A stretch of DNA of 64,000 nucleotides from Photobacterium sp. CCB-ST2H9 (GCF_023151555.2 NZ_CP100426.1:434001-498000), one strand, 5' to 3'. Shown: positions 8,686 to 17,278, counted from the first letter of the stretch. Notes: generated from the sequence alone by a model not told the origin. Program-made: numbers and translations.

Positions 8686-9627
8686 TTATAATCCTTGTAA
8701 TTGCAGGCGGTTTGCGTGCTGGCGATAAAGCGTGGTCGGTGCCGTTTCGAACAGATGAGTAATGCCAAGCAAGCCGTTAATTTCATCCAGGTGATTCATT
8801 TTGTAATCATTCCGGATGACTTTACCCAAGTGCGTGCTGCATTGACCGACGAGGCCGTCATTCGGATTGTTGAATCCGAGCCCCAGGATTGTCATTGCGG
8901 CATCAATTGGATCTAACGCATTGGTGAAATTGCTGGTCCCGGTCCAGGAGTAGTAATACACACCATTGGCAGCAACATAATCACCCTCGCCACAGTCGGA
9001 CTCCGGGATCCCTTCCGGGTACTTTTGATTGAATGCCAGCGACCCTTCAGTGGTCAGTGCGGCCAGAGAAGCCAGCGGATCCTGAGGCAGATCACTGCCA
9101 CCGGATAACAGATTGATCATGCTGACCAGTCCTTCAGCCAGTTTGACTGCGATCCCTTCCGGAATTGAGCCTTCCGGGACGGCACCACGAACAATATCTG
9201 CAATCCGTGATCCCTTATTCACGCCACCGATACTGGTGACTGAAGCGACCATCTCCGGTGCTACAGAAGCCACGTAACGTGCAGTTGGTCCGCCATGACT
9301 GTGTCCGATCAGGTTAACTTTTTCCGCGCCGGTAATCGCGAGTACATCTTCCACTTGAGCCAGTAACTGCTCGCCACGAAGCTCTGTGCTGTTGGTTGCA
9401 GAGATCTGAGCAACGAATACTTTTGCACCATCTTTGTTGAGTGCATGCGGAATCCCGTAGAAATAATCAATTCCGGCAATGGAATCAAAACCAAACAAGC
9501 CATGAACCAGCACAATCGGATATTTGGTTGCAGTGTATCCCTTTTGGGATACGCCCGATGTACTGGTACTTGCCTGACTGGTAAAGCTTGCCATGCAGAA
9601 AATGAGCAGGGTAATGAATTGTTTCAA
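8686..9627 (-). CDS. Secreted triacylglycerol lipase (family I)
   Basis: An extracellular alpha/beta-hydrolase that cleaves triacylglycerols. I place the start at a TTG at 9627: it has AAGGAG 7 nt upstream and gives a clean signal peptide ending TSQA (about residues 1-19), whereas upstream in-frame starts do not. In the 313-residue product the oxyanion-hole motif VHGLFG is at 41-46 and the nucleophile Ser110 is in GHSHGG. The catalytic Asp is probably in NPNDGLVG and the His in MNHLDE, as in Pseudomonas/Vibrio lipases. It needs the foldase encoded immediately downstream and is probably exported by type II secretion. Confidence 0.92.
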   Translation of the reverse strand: MKQFITLLIFCMASFTSQASTSTSGVSQKGYTATKYPIVLVHGLFGFDSIAGIDYFYGIPHALNKDGAKVFVAQISATNSTELRGEQLLAQVEDVLAITGAEKVNLIGHSHGGPTARYVASVAPEMVASVTSIGGVNKGSRIADIVRGAVPEGSIPEGIAVKLAEGLVSMINLLSGGSDLPQDPLASLAALTTEGSLAFNQKYPEGIPESDCGEGDYVAANGVYYYSWTGTSNFTNALDPIDAAMTILGLGFNNPNDGLVGQCSTHLGKVIRNDYKMNHLDEINGLLGITHLFETAPTTLYRQHANRLQLQGL

Positions 9628-10185
9628 TGTCTGTCTCCTTGTCAGACCTCCGATGAGTAATAGGTTAATACTAAATTTGATGCATTGGAGAAAATGTTGC
9701 CATTTTGTGATCGGTGATCTAATTTGTTCACATATGTGAAACATTTATTTATTTGAATGCTTCGGTAAACGAGTGAGGTCTGATGGCTCTTTTGGACAGC
9801 TGCAGTGTCGTCAGACCATCGTGAAGGCTCAAAATAGATACGGCTTGATATATCTTTATTTTTGAATAAATAAAAATATCATCAATTTAGAGATTGTATT
9901 TATGCGCACTGCTCATTCAGAGACAATATGGTTTCAACATGGATTCGAAAATTTCATCATGAGTTGAATAATTTAACTGATATATCACATTCTTAATGCT
10001 GTACAAACCGTGATCCGAATACTTGAAAATATTTCTTTTATGACACCGAAGCAGATACGATTCACATCGTTTTAATCTGGTTAAAGCACTTTTGTGTCCT
10101 TTATCTACAGTGTTTGTGGCTTTTTGACAGGAAGCTGTGAAATAAAAAACTGAATGTACCTACAACCAAGAGATAAGGAAAAATA
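9628..10185. other. Long AT-rich divergent control region
   Basis: These 558 bp separate the lipase operon (minus) from the amylase gene (plus). They contain the palindrome listed at 9727-9740 and an AT-rich stretch near 9840-9905 with imperfect inverted repeats. No open frame with a credible ribosome site was found. The length suggests regulated promoters on both sides. Confidence 0.5.
9727..9740. promoter_or_regulatory. 14-bp perfect palindrome upstream of lipase
   Basis: TTCACATATGTGAA is a perfect palindrome about 100 bp upstream of the proposed lipase start. The half-sites face the opposite way to CRP (TGTGA-N6-TCACA), so a different regulator is likelier. It is a candidate operator only. 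Confidence 0.4.
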
Positions 10186-12159
10186 ATGAAATTTAAAAAA
10201 TATTTTCCTGCCGGGCTTCTATTCTGCAGTGGATTGCTGAGTGCCACACCGACGATGGCAGAGGTGGTGCCCAGAACGGCCTTCGTTCATCTGTTTGAGT
10301 GGCGTTGGGATGATGTCGCGACTGAATGTGAAACTTTTCTGGGCCCGAAAGGATTTTCGGCCGTGCAGGTGTCGCCACCCCAGAAAAGTGTGGATCATTC
10401 AGCCTGGTGGGCCCGGTATCAACCTATCAGTTACTCCTTTGAAGGCAGAAGTGGTACGCGTGCACAGTTTGTCGATATGGTGCAGCGCTGTAAAGCCGCT
10501 GGGGTTGATATTTATCTGGATGCGGTGATTAACCACATGGCTGCACAAGACAGATATTTTCCGGAAGTACCTTTTAATGCGAATGATTTCCATACCTGTA
10601 CCGGTGACATCAACTACAGCGATCGCTGGTCAATTCAAAACTGCGATTTAGTTGGCCTGAATGATTTAAAAACTGAGTCTGACTATGTGCGCCAGAAAAT
10701 TGCAGATTATATGAACGACGCTATCAGTATGGGCGTGGCGGGTTTCAGGATTGATGCGGCTAAACATATTCCAGCGGCTGATATTGCCGCAATTAAGAAT
10801 AAACTGAATGGGAATCCATACATATTTCAGGAAGTGATCGGCTCAGCAGGAGAGCCCGTCAAAACCAGTGAATATACGTATATTGGTGACGTGACTGAGT
10901 TTAATTTTGCCCGGACGATTGGCCCGAAGTTTAAAAATGGCGGGATTAAAGATCTGAACGGCATCGGTTCATGGAGCGGTTGGCTGCTCAGTGACAGTGC
11001 CGTTACCTTTGTGACCAATCATGATGAAGAACGTCATAATCCTGGACAGGTCCTGAGCCATCAGGATTTCGGGAATCTGTATTTTCTCGGAAACGTGTTT
11101 ACACTGGCCTATCCCTATGGCTACCCGAAAATTATGTCGGGTTACTATTTTAACGATTTTGATGCGGGCCCCCCTTCAACGGGTGTGCACTCAGGTAATG
11201 CCTGCGGTTTTGACGGCGGAGACTGGGTGTGTGAACACAAGTGGCGGGGTGTAGCAAATATGGTGGCTTTTCGTAATCATACGGCGGCTGAATTCCGCGT
11301 CACGAACTGGTGGGATGACGGGAATAACCAGATTGCCTTTGGCCGCGGTGGACTTGGGTTTGTCGTGATCAACCGGGATGACTCGAAAGGGATCAATCAG
11401 ACCTTGCTGACCGGGATGCCGGCTGGTGAATATTGCGACATTATTGCGGGTAATTTTGATGAGCAGTCCGGCAGCTGCAGCGGCCCGACGGTGCAGGTTG
11501 ACAGCCAGGGATATGCACATTTTACCGTCAGCGCTCATGATGCAGCAGCGATTCATGTGGGTGCGAAAGTCGGGCAGGGATGTACCATCGGCTGTGGGGA
11601 CACAGGTGGCAGTTCAAACACGAAAGTCTGTTTCGACAATCAGCAAAATTTCAGCCAGCCGACTCTGTATTACTGGAATGTTTCTGCTTCGGAACCAGTG
11701 GCAAATGCGTCCTGGCCGGGAGTCGCAATGTCCGCTGAAGGTGGTCGTTACTGTCATGATTTTGGTGTGAATCTGGTCAGTTTGAATGTTATTTTCAGCG
11801 ATCAGGGAAACAATCAGAGCGCAGATCTGAGTCCATTGAATCCGAATCTTTGTTATCAGAGCGGGGTCTGGACTGCACTTACAAATTGTTTGTCTGCCTC
11901 CACTGGGGGAGAACAAATCTGGTATTTCCGGGGGACATCAAACGGCTGGGGACTGACACAAATGCAATATGATGCGCAGTCAGGGCTTTATCGTACGACC
12001 CAAAGCTTTAATGGTGAAGATTCGCCAGCCCGCTTTAAAATTGATGATGGTAACTGGTCTGAATCTTATCCGTCTGCGGATTATCAGGTGGGAGATCACG
12101 CAACTTATTCGATCACGTTTGACGGGAACACCAAGGCGATTTCGGTATTGCTGCAATAG
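10186..12159 (+). CDS. Secreted alpha-amylase, chloride-dependent type, with C-terminal starch-binding modules
   Basis: A 657-residue glycoside hydrolase of family GH13 with a signal peptide (residues 1-25, TMA cleavage). The catalytic barrel has nucleophile Asp190 in GFRIDAAKH, acid/base Glu216 in IFQEVIG and Asp280 in VTNHDEER. Arg188, Asn278 and Arg354 (in CEHKWRG) match the three chloride ligands of animal-type amylases, so chloride activation is likely. The C-terminal 190 residues hold two modules: a Cys-containing one at about 485-575 and a second at about 582-657 starting IWYFRGTSNGW, both like starch-binding or E-set folds. It hydrolyses internal alpha-1,4 bonds of starch or glycogen outside the cell. 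AAGGA precedes the ATG. Confidence 0.93.
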   Translation: MKFKKYFPAGLLFCSGLLSATPTMAEVVPRTAFVHLFEWRWDDVATECETFLGPKGFSAVQVSPPQKSVDHSAWWARYQPISYSFEGRSGTRAQFVDMVQRCKAAGVDIYLDAVINHMAAQDRYFPEVPFNANDFHTCTGDINYSDRWSIQNCDLVGLNDLKTESDYVRQKIADYMNDAISMGVAGFRIDAAKHIPAADIAAIKNKLNGNPYIFQEVIGSAGEPVKTSEYTYIGDVTEFNFARTIGPKFKNGGIKDLNGIGSWSGWLLSDSAVTFVTNHDEERHNPGQVLSHQDFGNLYFLGNVFTLAYPYGYPKIMSGYYFNDFDAGPPSTGVHSGNACGFDGGDWVCEHKWRGVANMVAFRNHTAAEFRVTNWWDDGNNQIAFGRGGLGFVVINRDDSKGINQTLLTGMPAGEYCDIIAGNFDEQSGSCSGPTVQVDSQGYAHFTVSAHDAAAIHVGAKVGQGCTIGCGDTGGSSNTKVCFDNQQNFSQPTLYYWNVSASEPVANASWPGVAMSAEGGRYCHDFGVNLVSLNVIFSDQGNNQSADLSPLNPNLCYQSGVWTALTNCLSASTGGEQIWYFRGTSNGWGLTQMQYDAQSGLYRTTQSFNGEDSPARFKIDDGNWSESYPSADYQVGDHATYSITFDGNTKAISVLLQ

Positions 12160-12163
12160 CTTC

Positions 12164-12215
12164 TTCGTACAACTTCGTACAACAATTCGTACAACAAATA
12201 GTATCTTCATACAAA
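12164..12215. repeat. Short direct repeats TTCGTACAAC
   Basis: Three exact copies of TTCGTACAAC lie at 12164-12173, 12174-12183 and 12186-12195. A degenerate fourth (TTCATACAAA) is at 12206-12215. They sit between the amylase stop and the following hairpin. No function is evident; polymerase slippage could explain them. Confidence 0.7.
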
Positions 12216-12226
12216 ACGAAATCATC

Positions 12227-12254
12227 TCTCCCGGCCTAAGCACTGGCCGGGAGA
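12227..12254 (+). terminator. Terminator-like hairpin after amylase
   Basis: A perfect 10-bp GC-rich stem (TCTCCCGGCC at 12227-12236 with its complement at 12245-12254) with an 8-nt loop. The T tract is weak, so termination strength is uncertain. Confidence 0.65.
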
Positions 12255-12390
12255 ATGTCTGTTAATCTGCGTCATTGCTGAGGTGCTCACAACACCACAG
12301 AGTACGGCTTTGTTTTTTTTGCCTTCCCCTCTAGAATCGCTCAAAGCGCGATTTGTGAATTATTTTATATTGCTAAAGAGGGAACCAGCG

Positions 12391-13719
12391 ATGACAAAGT
12401 TTGATATTCCAACCCTGACCACCCAATTTCCTTTAGTCAGTCAATTGGTGGCATTGGAAGAGGTTTGCTGGTTCAACCCCAATATCACCTCTCTGAGTGA
12501 AGGTCTGCCTTTTGTCGGGTTGGATGCTGAGGATATTCAGGATGCCAGTGACCGGCTATCTCGTTTCGCTCCATTTTTGATGAAAGCATTTCCGGATACA
12601 GCAAAAACACAGGGCATCATTGAATCTGAACTGGCTGAGATTCCGGCCATGAAAGCCAGCTTGGAAGCAACATATGGGATAAAGATTCCGGGGCGTCTGA
12701 TGCTGAAAAAAGACAGCCATCTTCCGATCTCCGGTTCGATTAAAGCGCGTGGCGGGATCTATGAAGTGCTGACGCATGCGGAGAAACTGGCTGTAAATGC
12801 CGGGTTGCTCTCTGAATCAGATGATTACAGCAAGCTTTTGAGTGATGAATTCCGTCAATTCTTCAGCCAATACAGTATTGCAGTCGGCTCAACCGGAAAT
12901 CTGGGGATGTCGATTGGCATCATCAGTGCAAAACTGGGCTTTTCCGTGACTGTACACATGTCGGCAGATGCCCGGGAATGGAAAAAAGCGAAGTTGCGAT
13001 CTCATGGCGTGAATGTTGTGGAGTATGAACAGGATTACGGCGTCGCGGTGGAGCAGGGAAGGAAAGCGGCGGAGCAAGATGCCCGGTGTTTTTTTATTGA
13101 TGATGAAAACTCCCGCACGCTTTTTCTAGGGTACTCAGTTGCGGGCGAGCGCGTCAGAAAACAGTTTGATGAACTGGGGATTGCGGTTGATGCCAATCAC
13201 CCGTTATTTGTTTATTTGCCGTGTGGCGTTGGCGGCGGACCTGGCGGTGTTGCGTTTGGTCTGAAGATGGCCTTCGGTGATCATGTACATTGTATTTTTG
13301 CTGAGCCGACGCACTCTCCTTGTATGTTGCTCGGGGTCCATACGGGATTACATGATGATATTTCTGTTCAGGAATTAGGAATCGATAATATCACCGCTGC
13401 AGATGGTCTCGCGGTTGGCAGGGCATCAGGATTTGTTGGCCGGGCGATGGAGCGTCTGATTGATGGTTATTACACACTGTCAGATAAACATATGTATCAG
13501 CTGTTGGGACAACTGAATCAAAGTGAAGGGATTCAGCTGGAGCCATCAGCCCTTGCGGGGATGCCCGGGCCGATGCATGTGTCTGAAGCAGTGGAATATC
13601 AAGAGAGGCTTCAACTGACACCAGAAAAACTCCGTCATGCCACACACCTGGTTTGGGCTACCGGTGGCGGTATGGTGCCGGCAGAGGAAATGGCCGCCTA
13701 TCTGGCAAAATCTGCGTAA
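12391..13719 (+). CDS. dsdA: D-serine ammonia-lyase (D-serine dehydratase)
   Basis: A PLP enzyme that converts D-serine to pyruvate and ammonia. Starting at the ATG at 12391, behind an AGAGGG ribosome site, the product is 442 residues, the length of E. coli DsdA. The PLP lysine is Lys118 in SGSIKARGG, and the phosphate-binding glycine loop is CGVGGGPGG. An extra in-frame stretch upstream (from 12283) lacks a ribosome site and does not look like DsdA. No DsdC regulator or D-serine permease lies alongside. It may detoxify D-serine or use it as a carbon and nitrogen source. Confidence 0.95.
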   Translation: MTKFDIPTLTTQFPLVSQLVALEEVCWFNPNITSLSEGLPFVGLDAEDIQDASDRLSRFAPFLMKAFPDTAKTQGIIESELAEIPAMKASLEATYGIKIPGRLMLKKDSHLPISGSIKARGGIYEVLTHAEKLAVNAGLLSESDDYSKLLSDEFRQFFSQYSIAVGSTGNLGMSIGIISAKLGFSVTVHMSADAREWKKAKLRSHGVNVVEYEQDYGVAVEQGRKAAEQDARCFFIDDENSRTLFLGYSVAGERVRKQFDELGIAVDANHPLFVYLPCGVGGGPGGVAFGLKMAFGDHVHCIFAEPTHSPCMLLGVHTGLHDDISVQELGIDNITAADGLAVGRASGFVGRAMERLIDGYYTLSDKHMYQLLGQLNQSEGIQLEPSALAGMPGPMHVSEAVEYQERLQLTPEKLRHATHLVWATGGGMVPAEEMAAYLAKSA

Positions 13720-13730
13720 ACATACTTTAC

Positions 13731-13753
13731 CGGGCAAGTGCATGACTTGCCCG
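13731..13753. terminator. Bidirectional terminator between dsdA and the unknown cluster
   Basis: CGGGCAAGT at 13731-13739 pairs perfectly with 13745-13753 across a 5-nt loop. It lies between two convergent stop codons and probably serves both strands. Confidence 0.75.
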
Positions 13754-14329
13754 TTATAAAAACTGAAAAGAGAGCGGGGTCGATTCTGTACCAGGCTGAC
13801 CGCCACACATGACGATATTCAGTTTTTTTTGCCCTGTAATCCTGAATGGTGTCAGACTGGCATTGATATTGTGCGTATGAATGACTGCGCCTTCTCTTAC
13901 ACGTAAATCGGCGCAAAGATAGAAGGTCTCTGAAAGCAGAAATGCCACCGGCGTATTGAATGCCAGCGGCTGTCGAGCAATCATTCTCCCATTTTTGATC
14001 AGAACAACATGCGTATATTTACTGCCCGCTGTTTTCGTGAAAAACACCTGTTCCGTATGACAGCTGATACGCAACCCCTGATTTTCTGTTTCGGGGAGAT
14101 GACGTGGGGGCAAAGGCATGGCAGCACTATAGTTACCATGAGGATCTGCCAGTTGATAGCTGTATCCCCATTCAATACAAAAAGGATGGTTCCATCGGTA
14201 CTGGCACTGCTGAATGACGGTCCAGGCAATTAAATTTTCTGAATTTTCAACCTGAGTTTGTTGAAAAATCGTCACACTGGGCCTGTGAATATTCAGCGAC
14301 AAATTCTTAAAACAGATATCGGTGTGCAT
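13754..14329 (-). CDS. Unknown protein, paralogue of the product of 14987-15613
   Basis: A protein of 191 residues from the ATG at 14329, which has AAGGGG 5 nt upstream; longer in-frame starts lack such a site. There is no signal peptide or membrane segment. Its layout follows the 208-residue neighbour: an N-terminal strand with a VTIFQQTQV-like motif, then AWTVIQQCQ, a Pro-Phe segment (NHPFCIEW), a YGNYS-like DPHGNYS, and a C-terminal NIVMCGGQPGTESTPLSFQF matching DLVMTGGGSGPTASPFEF. It is therefore a diverged duplicate. Last gene of a three-gene minus-strand unit. Function is unknown. Confidence 0.75.
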   Translation of the reverse strand: MHTDICFKNLSLNIHRPSVTIFQQTQVENSENLIAWTVIQQCQYRWNHPFCIEWGYSYQLADPHGNYSAAMPLPPRHLPETENQGLRISCHTEQVFFTKTAGSKYTHVVLIKNGRMIARQPLAFNTPVAFLLSETFYLCADLRVREGAVIHTHNINASLTPFRITGQKKLNIVMCGGQPGTESTPLSFQFL

Positions 14330-14351
14330 GTTTGCCCCTTGAAGCACGTTT

Positions 14352-14909
14352 TTAGTTGGTGTTTTCCAGTATGCTGTTGAATCCCATGATATAACCCAGC
14401 TCTTCTCTTTGGAAACGGTCAAGTCCGTACTTAATATTCACGCGCAGATGCACATAAGAAAAGTTTGTTTCCAGTGAGATCCAGCCACTTACAGTGAAAT
14501 CTGAGCTTGGTTCGCTGCTGGCAGAGGTTAAATCATTGTTTGGCGACGTCGGATCTGCAATTGCTGAGGTAGAAACTTGCGTTGTCGTCTCAGTACTGGT
14601 GGCAGCTGTGTCTTTTTGTGACGTTGTCACTGTGTCAGGAGATTCGCTGTTTACTGTACTGATTGTATCTGATTGAGGGGCGGGGATATCCAGTTTCCCC
14701 TGCATAGCTGTCAATGCCGGGATCACATTGCTGATGCCTTTTGGATTTTTGGTGTAGTCGGTAATCGTCACGGCAGCAGAGACAAAAGTGCCGTTGTCGT
14801 CGTATTGAGGCAGCGCGGAAATTTCGATCCCGTTGTAAGGTGGAGTGCTGCTTGCTTGTGCTCTCCACTCACCAGAATGCCAGGTTTGAGTTGTGGGTGT
14901 ATCAGCCAT
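14352..14909 (-). CDS. Unknown protein with a Ser/Thr-rich linker
   Basis: A protein of 185 residues from the ATG at 14909 (AAGGA about 7 nt upstream). The N-terminal part (about 1-80) has beta-type sequence, including WHSGEWRAQ and VTITDYTKNP. Residues about 80-135 are a low-complexity Ser/Thr/Asp linker. The C-terminus (about 135-185) is another short domain with WISLETNFSYVHLRVNIKYG. There is no signal peptide. It lies between the two paralogous genes, so all three are probably one operon. I recognise no family. Confidence 0.75.
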   Translation of the reverse strand: MADTPTTQTWHSGEWRAQASSTPPYNGIEISALPQYDDNGTFVSAAVTITDYTKNPKGISNVIPALTAMQGKLDIPAPQSDTISTVNSESPDTVTTSQKDTAATSTETTTQVSTSAIADPTSPNNDLTSASSEPSSDFTVSGWISLETNFSYVHLRVNIKYGLDRFQREELGYIMGFNSILENTN

Positions 14910-14986
14910 GATGTTTTCCTTATGACAAAGTGAATGAGAAAAACAGGTGTTACCCGGATGGGTGAGTAACACCTGTACAGCTGTTG

Positions 14987-15613
14987 TTATTTGTTGATGT
15001 TTTCCAGATGGAATTCAAATGGTGATGCGGTCGGGCCGGAACCACCACCCGTCATCACCAGATCGGCACTTTGAACACCAAACAGGTTAATTTCTGTGTT
15101 CACCTGTTGAATAATAGCCGAATTCATCACTTCTCCCTCAACAACTTGAGAAACAACGCCGACAAAGATACTTGGATGAAATTGGAAGACACCTTTTTGA
15201 CCCGGAGAGACATTGGTTTTTGCAGCCAGCAGTTTACCGTCACGGTAAATATTGGCATTAATGGCACCACTGGTCAGGTTATTCCGAACTTCGACTTCCT
15301 GTTGAGAAACGGATGGTGTGGATGCAAGACGAATGACATCACCTGAAGTGTCTTTCACCATTTCATAAGCCTGGCCATCGTAAGCCGTCATTTGCGGCGT
15401 GAAGTTGCCGTAGGAATCGCTGGCACAGACTTCAAATTTTAATGGGTAGACAAATGGATGATTGTCATTTCGGCCACAGTTTTGAATAACACGCCATGCA
15501 ATGGCAATTTCATCAAAACTTTCAGCGACGTTTTTCTGGAAAACAACCACTTCACTGTTATTGACATCGTTAGAACGGTTAATGAAATTCAGTTTGATTG
15601 AATCTTGTGACAT
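14987..15613 (-). CDS. Unknown protein, founder copy of the paralogous pair
   Basis: A 208-residue soluble, beta-rich protein with an AAGGAT site before its ATG. Recognisable elements are NRSNDVNNSEVVVFQKNV at the N-terminus, AIAWRVIQNCG, an NHPFVYPL segment, ASDSYGNFTPQ and the Gly-rich C-terminal VMTGGGSGP. No catalytic motif is apparent. Similar stand-alone proteins of unknown function occur in other proteobacteria, as far as I recall. First gene of the three-gene unit. The order and AraC-type neighbour suggest conditional expression; the role is unknown. Confidence 0.75.
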   Translation of the reverse strand: MSQDSIKLNFINRSNDVNNSEVVVFQKNVAESFDEIAIAWRVIQNCGRNDNHPFVYPLKFEVCASDSYGNFTPQMTAYDGQAYEMVKDTSGDVIRLASTPSVSQQEVEVRNNLTSGAINANIYRDGKLLAAKTNVSPGQKGVFQFHPSIFVGVVSQVVEGEVMNSAIIQQVNTEINLFGVQSADLVMTGGGSGPTASPFEFHLENINK

Positions 15614-15803
15614 AGTCTTTATCCTTATTGAAGTTTAACTGACGTTTTGTTGTACATTCAGTGTTTTGTATCACTGCTGAGGTACATATCTACATTAGAA
15701 TGCTTTCAGGTTTGGTTCCTTTGCGTATTCTTTGGAAATCTTTGGATTTTCCACAATCTCTTGTTGGAACGTCTTTCTATTACAGTTGTGCTTTATGAAA
15801 TAA

Positions 15804-15825
15804 AAAGCCCATACTCATGGGCTTT
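15804..15825 (-). terminator. Terminator after the 132-residue protein gene
   Basis: AAAGCCCAT and ATGGGCTTT form a 9-bp stem with a 4-nt loop. On the minus strand it is followed by TTA-rich sequence (a T5 run including the stem end). It ends the gene at 15859-16257 and isolates it from the three-gene unit downstream. Confidence 0.75.
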
Positions 15826-15858
15826 GTTAAATGATTGTTAAATCAGTATGGTGCGGCG

Positions 15859-16257
15859 TTATGGTGCTGTTCCATCGACCTGATAACTGGCCGCATTGTC
15901 AAAGCTTTGGTTTAGTGCAGAAATGACTTTGTTTAGCACGCCAGTCTGGTTTGCAGGATCATTTGTCATTGTTGATTCAGAAACATTGGCGTGTGCAACA
16001 GTGCTGTTTCCGTTGACACCATTGACCTGAACTTGCAGGTTATGGAATCGATCTCCCCCTTGCACAAATGTGCCTTGCATATCCAGACGCATTGTTTGGT
16101 TTTGAACAATTGTCCCTGCATTGTTTCGGAAAATATCAGCATAAGTAAGTTGCCCGATGACATTGTAGACAGCTTCTTTCTGATTGTTGTTAAACACATT
16201 GGGGGAATTAGGGTAAATATTGTTAATTGCCCCTGTTTGTTGAACGTTTACTGGCAT
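15859..16257 (-). CDS. Unknown small protein, Asn-rich
   Basis: A 132-residue protein with a strong AAGGAG site 6 nt before its ATG. It is unusually rich in Asn, Gln, Val and Thr, with almost no Lys or Arg and no cysteine, signal peptide or membrane segment. The composition is like that of secreted or assembled structural proteins that leave by a route other than Sec. It lies between the AraC-type regulator and the three-gene unit, on the same strand but behind its own terminator. I recognise no family. Confidence 0.7.
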   Translation of the reverse strand: MPVNVQQTGAINNIYPNSPNVFNNNQKEAVYNVIGQLTYADIFRNNAGTIVQNQTMRLDMQGTFVQGGDRFHNLQVQVNGVNGNSTVAHANVSESTMTNDPANQTGVLNKVISALNQSFDNAASYQVDGTAP

Positions 16258-16289
16258 TGTTTTTCTCCTTAAAATTACGTTTCAATCGA

Positions 16290-16318
16290 ATCCCTTTTAC
16301 GAATACGCTGAAAGGGAT
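16290..16318 (-). promoter_or_regulatory. Inverted repeat upstream of the 132-residue protein gene
   Basis: Perfect 8-bp arms (ATCCCTTT at 16290-16297, AAAGGGAT at 16311-16318) lie 33-61 bp upstream of the start codon. It could be an operator for the adjacent AraC-type regulator or a leader-RNA hairpin. Confidence 0.4.
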
Positions 16319-16412
16319 ATTATTTTGTACCAAGCCGTTTATTTCAGATGTTGCTCTGAAAAATACCGGATCACTGTCAATGTTAATTTATCTAATTTTA
16401 ATTACCTTTTCT

Positions 16413-17186
16413 TTATTCATGGTGAATATTGACTGACGCATGAATTTTATTAGTCAGTCTCTTACTTGTTGATTCTTTGTAATTTTGTCTGAATTGAGTC
16501 GGGCATGTTTGATAGATACGTTTAAAGGCGGTAGAGAAATTATTTGAGTCCATATAGCCAACTTGCTCAGAAATCTGAACAATATTGAGTGATGAAGTCT
16601 CAAGGAGTTCTGCAGCTTTACGCATCCTTTGTTTTCGAAGCCATTCAAAAACAGTCATCCCTAAGTACTCTTTGAAGACTTGATTCAGTTTATTTCGGTT
16701 TGTTCCAAGCTTTCTGCACAATGCATCCAGTTTTATCTCTTCTGAAAGTGTTTCATTTAAGTATGAGACACATTTTTCTATTAATAGGAAGCGCTTGTCC
16801 GTTTGGTGTTTAGGTTCAGTTTTATTTAAAGTCGCATTGGGCGGAGTTATGAGCTGTGGACTGGTTTCTTGTTTGAATGCTGAACTCAAAATATGAGTGA
16901 TTCTGTAGCGGAGCTCTTTGTCGATGAATGGGCAGCTGATGTAATCAGTGATGCCCAAATCAAAGAGTTGTTTTTTATGCGGGTACTTGTTTTCTACGAT
17001 GGCGATAAATTCAGGTGTTGTATTTTGTTCCTGCTGGCACAGTATTTCTAATGCATGCTTAGTACATTTGATGTGTTCAAACCCTGTATTCACAGTATCA
17101 ATGATGATCAGTTCAGGTGTGTCATAAAATTGAATGGATGGCACTTCTGAGAAATAGTACTGTTTGAAATGGATGTTTTCTTTCAC
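16413..17186 (-). CDS. AraC-family regulator with receiver-like N-terminal domain, 5' end frameshifted
   Basis: From the GTG at 17186 this frame gives 257 residues. The C-terminal 100 residues are a clear AraC double helix-turn-helix DNA-binding domain, with LDALCRKLGTNRNKLNQVFK, the second helix pair IVQISEQVGYMDSNNFSTAFKR, and the TCPTQFRQ ending. The N-terminal half resembles a response-regulator receiver (LIIIDT, then FDLGITDYISCPF), perhaps without working phosphorylation chemistry. The GTG has no ribosome site, and protein-like sequence continues upstream of it to a split at an A8 run (separate entry). The most likely targets are the adjacent unknown cluster; that is inference from position. 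Confidence 0.8.
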   Translation of the reverse strand: MKENIHFKQYYFSEVPSIQFYDTPELIIIDTVNTGFEHIKCTKHALEILCQQEQNTTPEFIAIVENKYPHKKQLFDLGITDYISCPFIDKELRYRITHILSSAFKQETSPQLITPPNATLNKTEPKHQTDKRFLLIEKCVSYLNETLSEEIKLDALCRKLGTNRNKLNQVFKEYLGMTVFEWLRKQRMRKAAELLETSSLNIVQISEQVGYMDSNNFSTAFKRIYQTCPTQFRQNYKESTSKRLTNKIHASVNIHHE

Positions 17187-17278
17187 AAGAAAATCTTGAA
17201 GTTCTCGTGGTGCGTCAGCGTGCTCACTTAAGAACCATGCCGTTGTATAATATTTTTTTTATTGTGTGATGTTTTCAT
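17187..17278 (-). other. Frameshifted 5' end of the AraC-type gene with A8 run
   Basis: On the minus strand an ATG at 17278 has AGGG 8 nt upstream, a good start. Its frame encodes MKTSHNKKNIIQRHGS and stops at TAA. Eight A residues (17260-17253) lie within it. Moving back one base there joins this start to the long downstream frame, giving KKYYTTAWFLSEHADAPREL and so on into the receiver-like domain. So the true gene is probably 16413-17278 with a -1 shift at the A8 run. The cause may be a sequencing indel, a mutation, phase variation or programmed slippage. Confidence 0.6.

Noticed and set aside
9840..9905. AT-rich imperfect inverted repeat between lipase and amylase
   Set aside because: The arms are mismatched and the composition extreme, so chance pairing is likely.
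12283..12390. Longer N-terminus for dsdA (36 extra codons)
   Set aside because: No ribosome site at 12283, and ATG 12391 gives the exact length and Lys118 numbering of DsdA.
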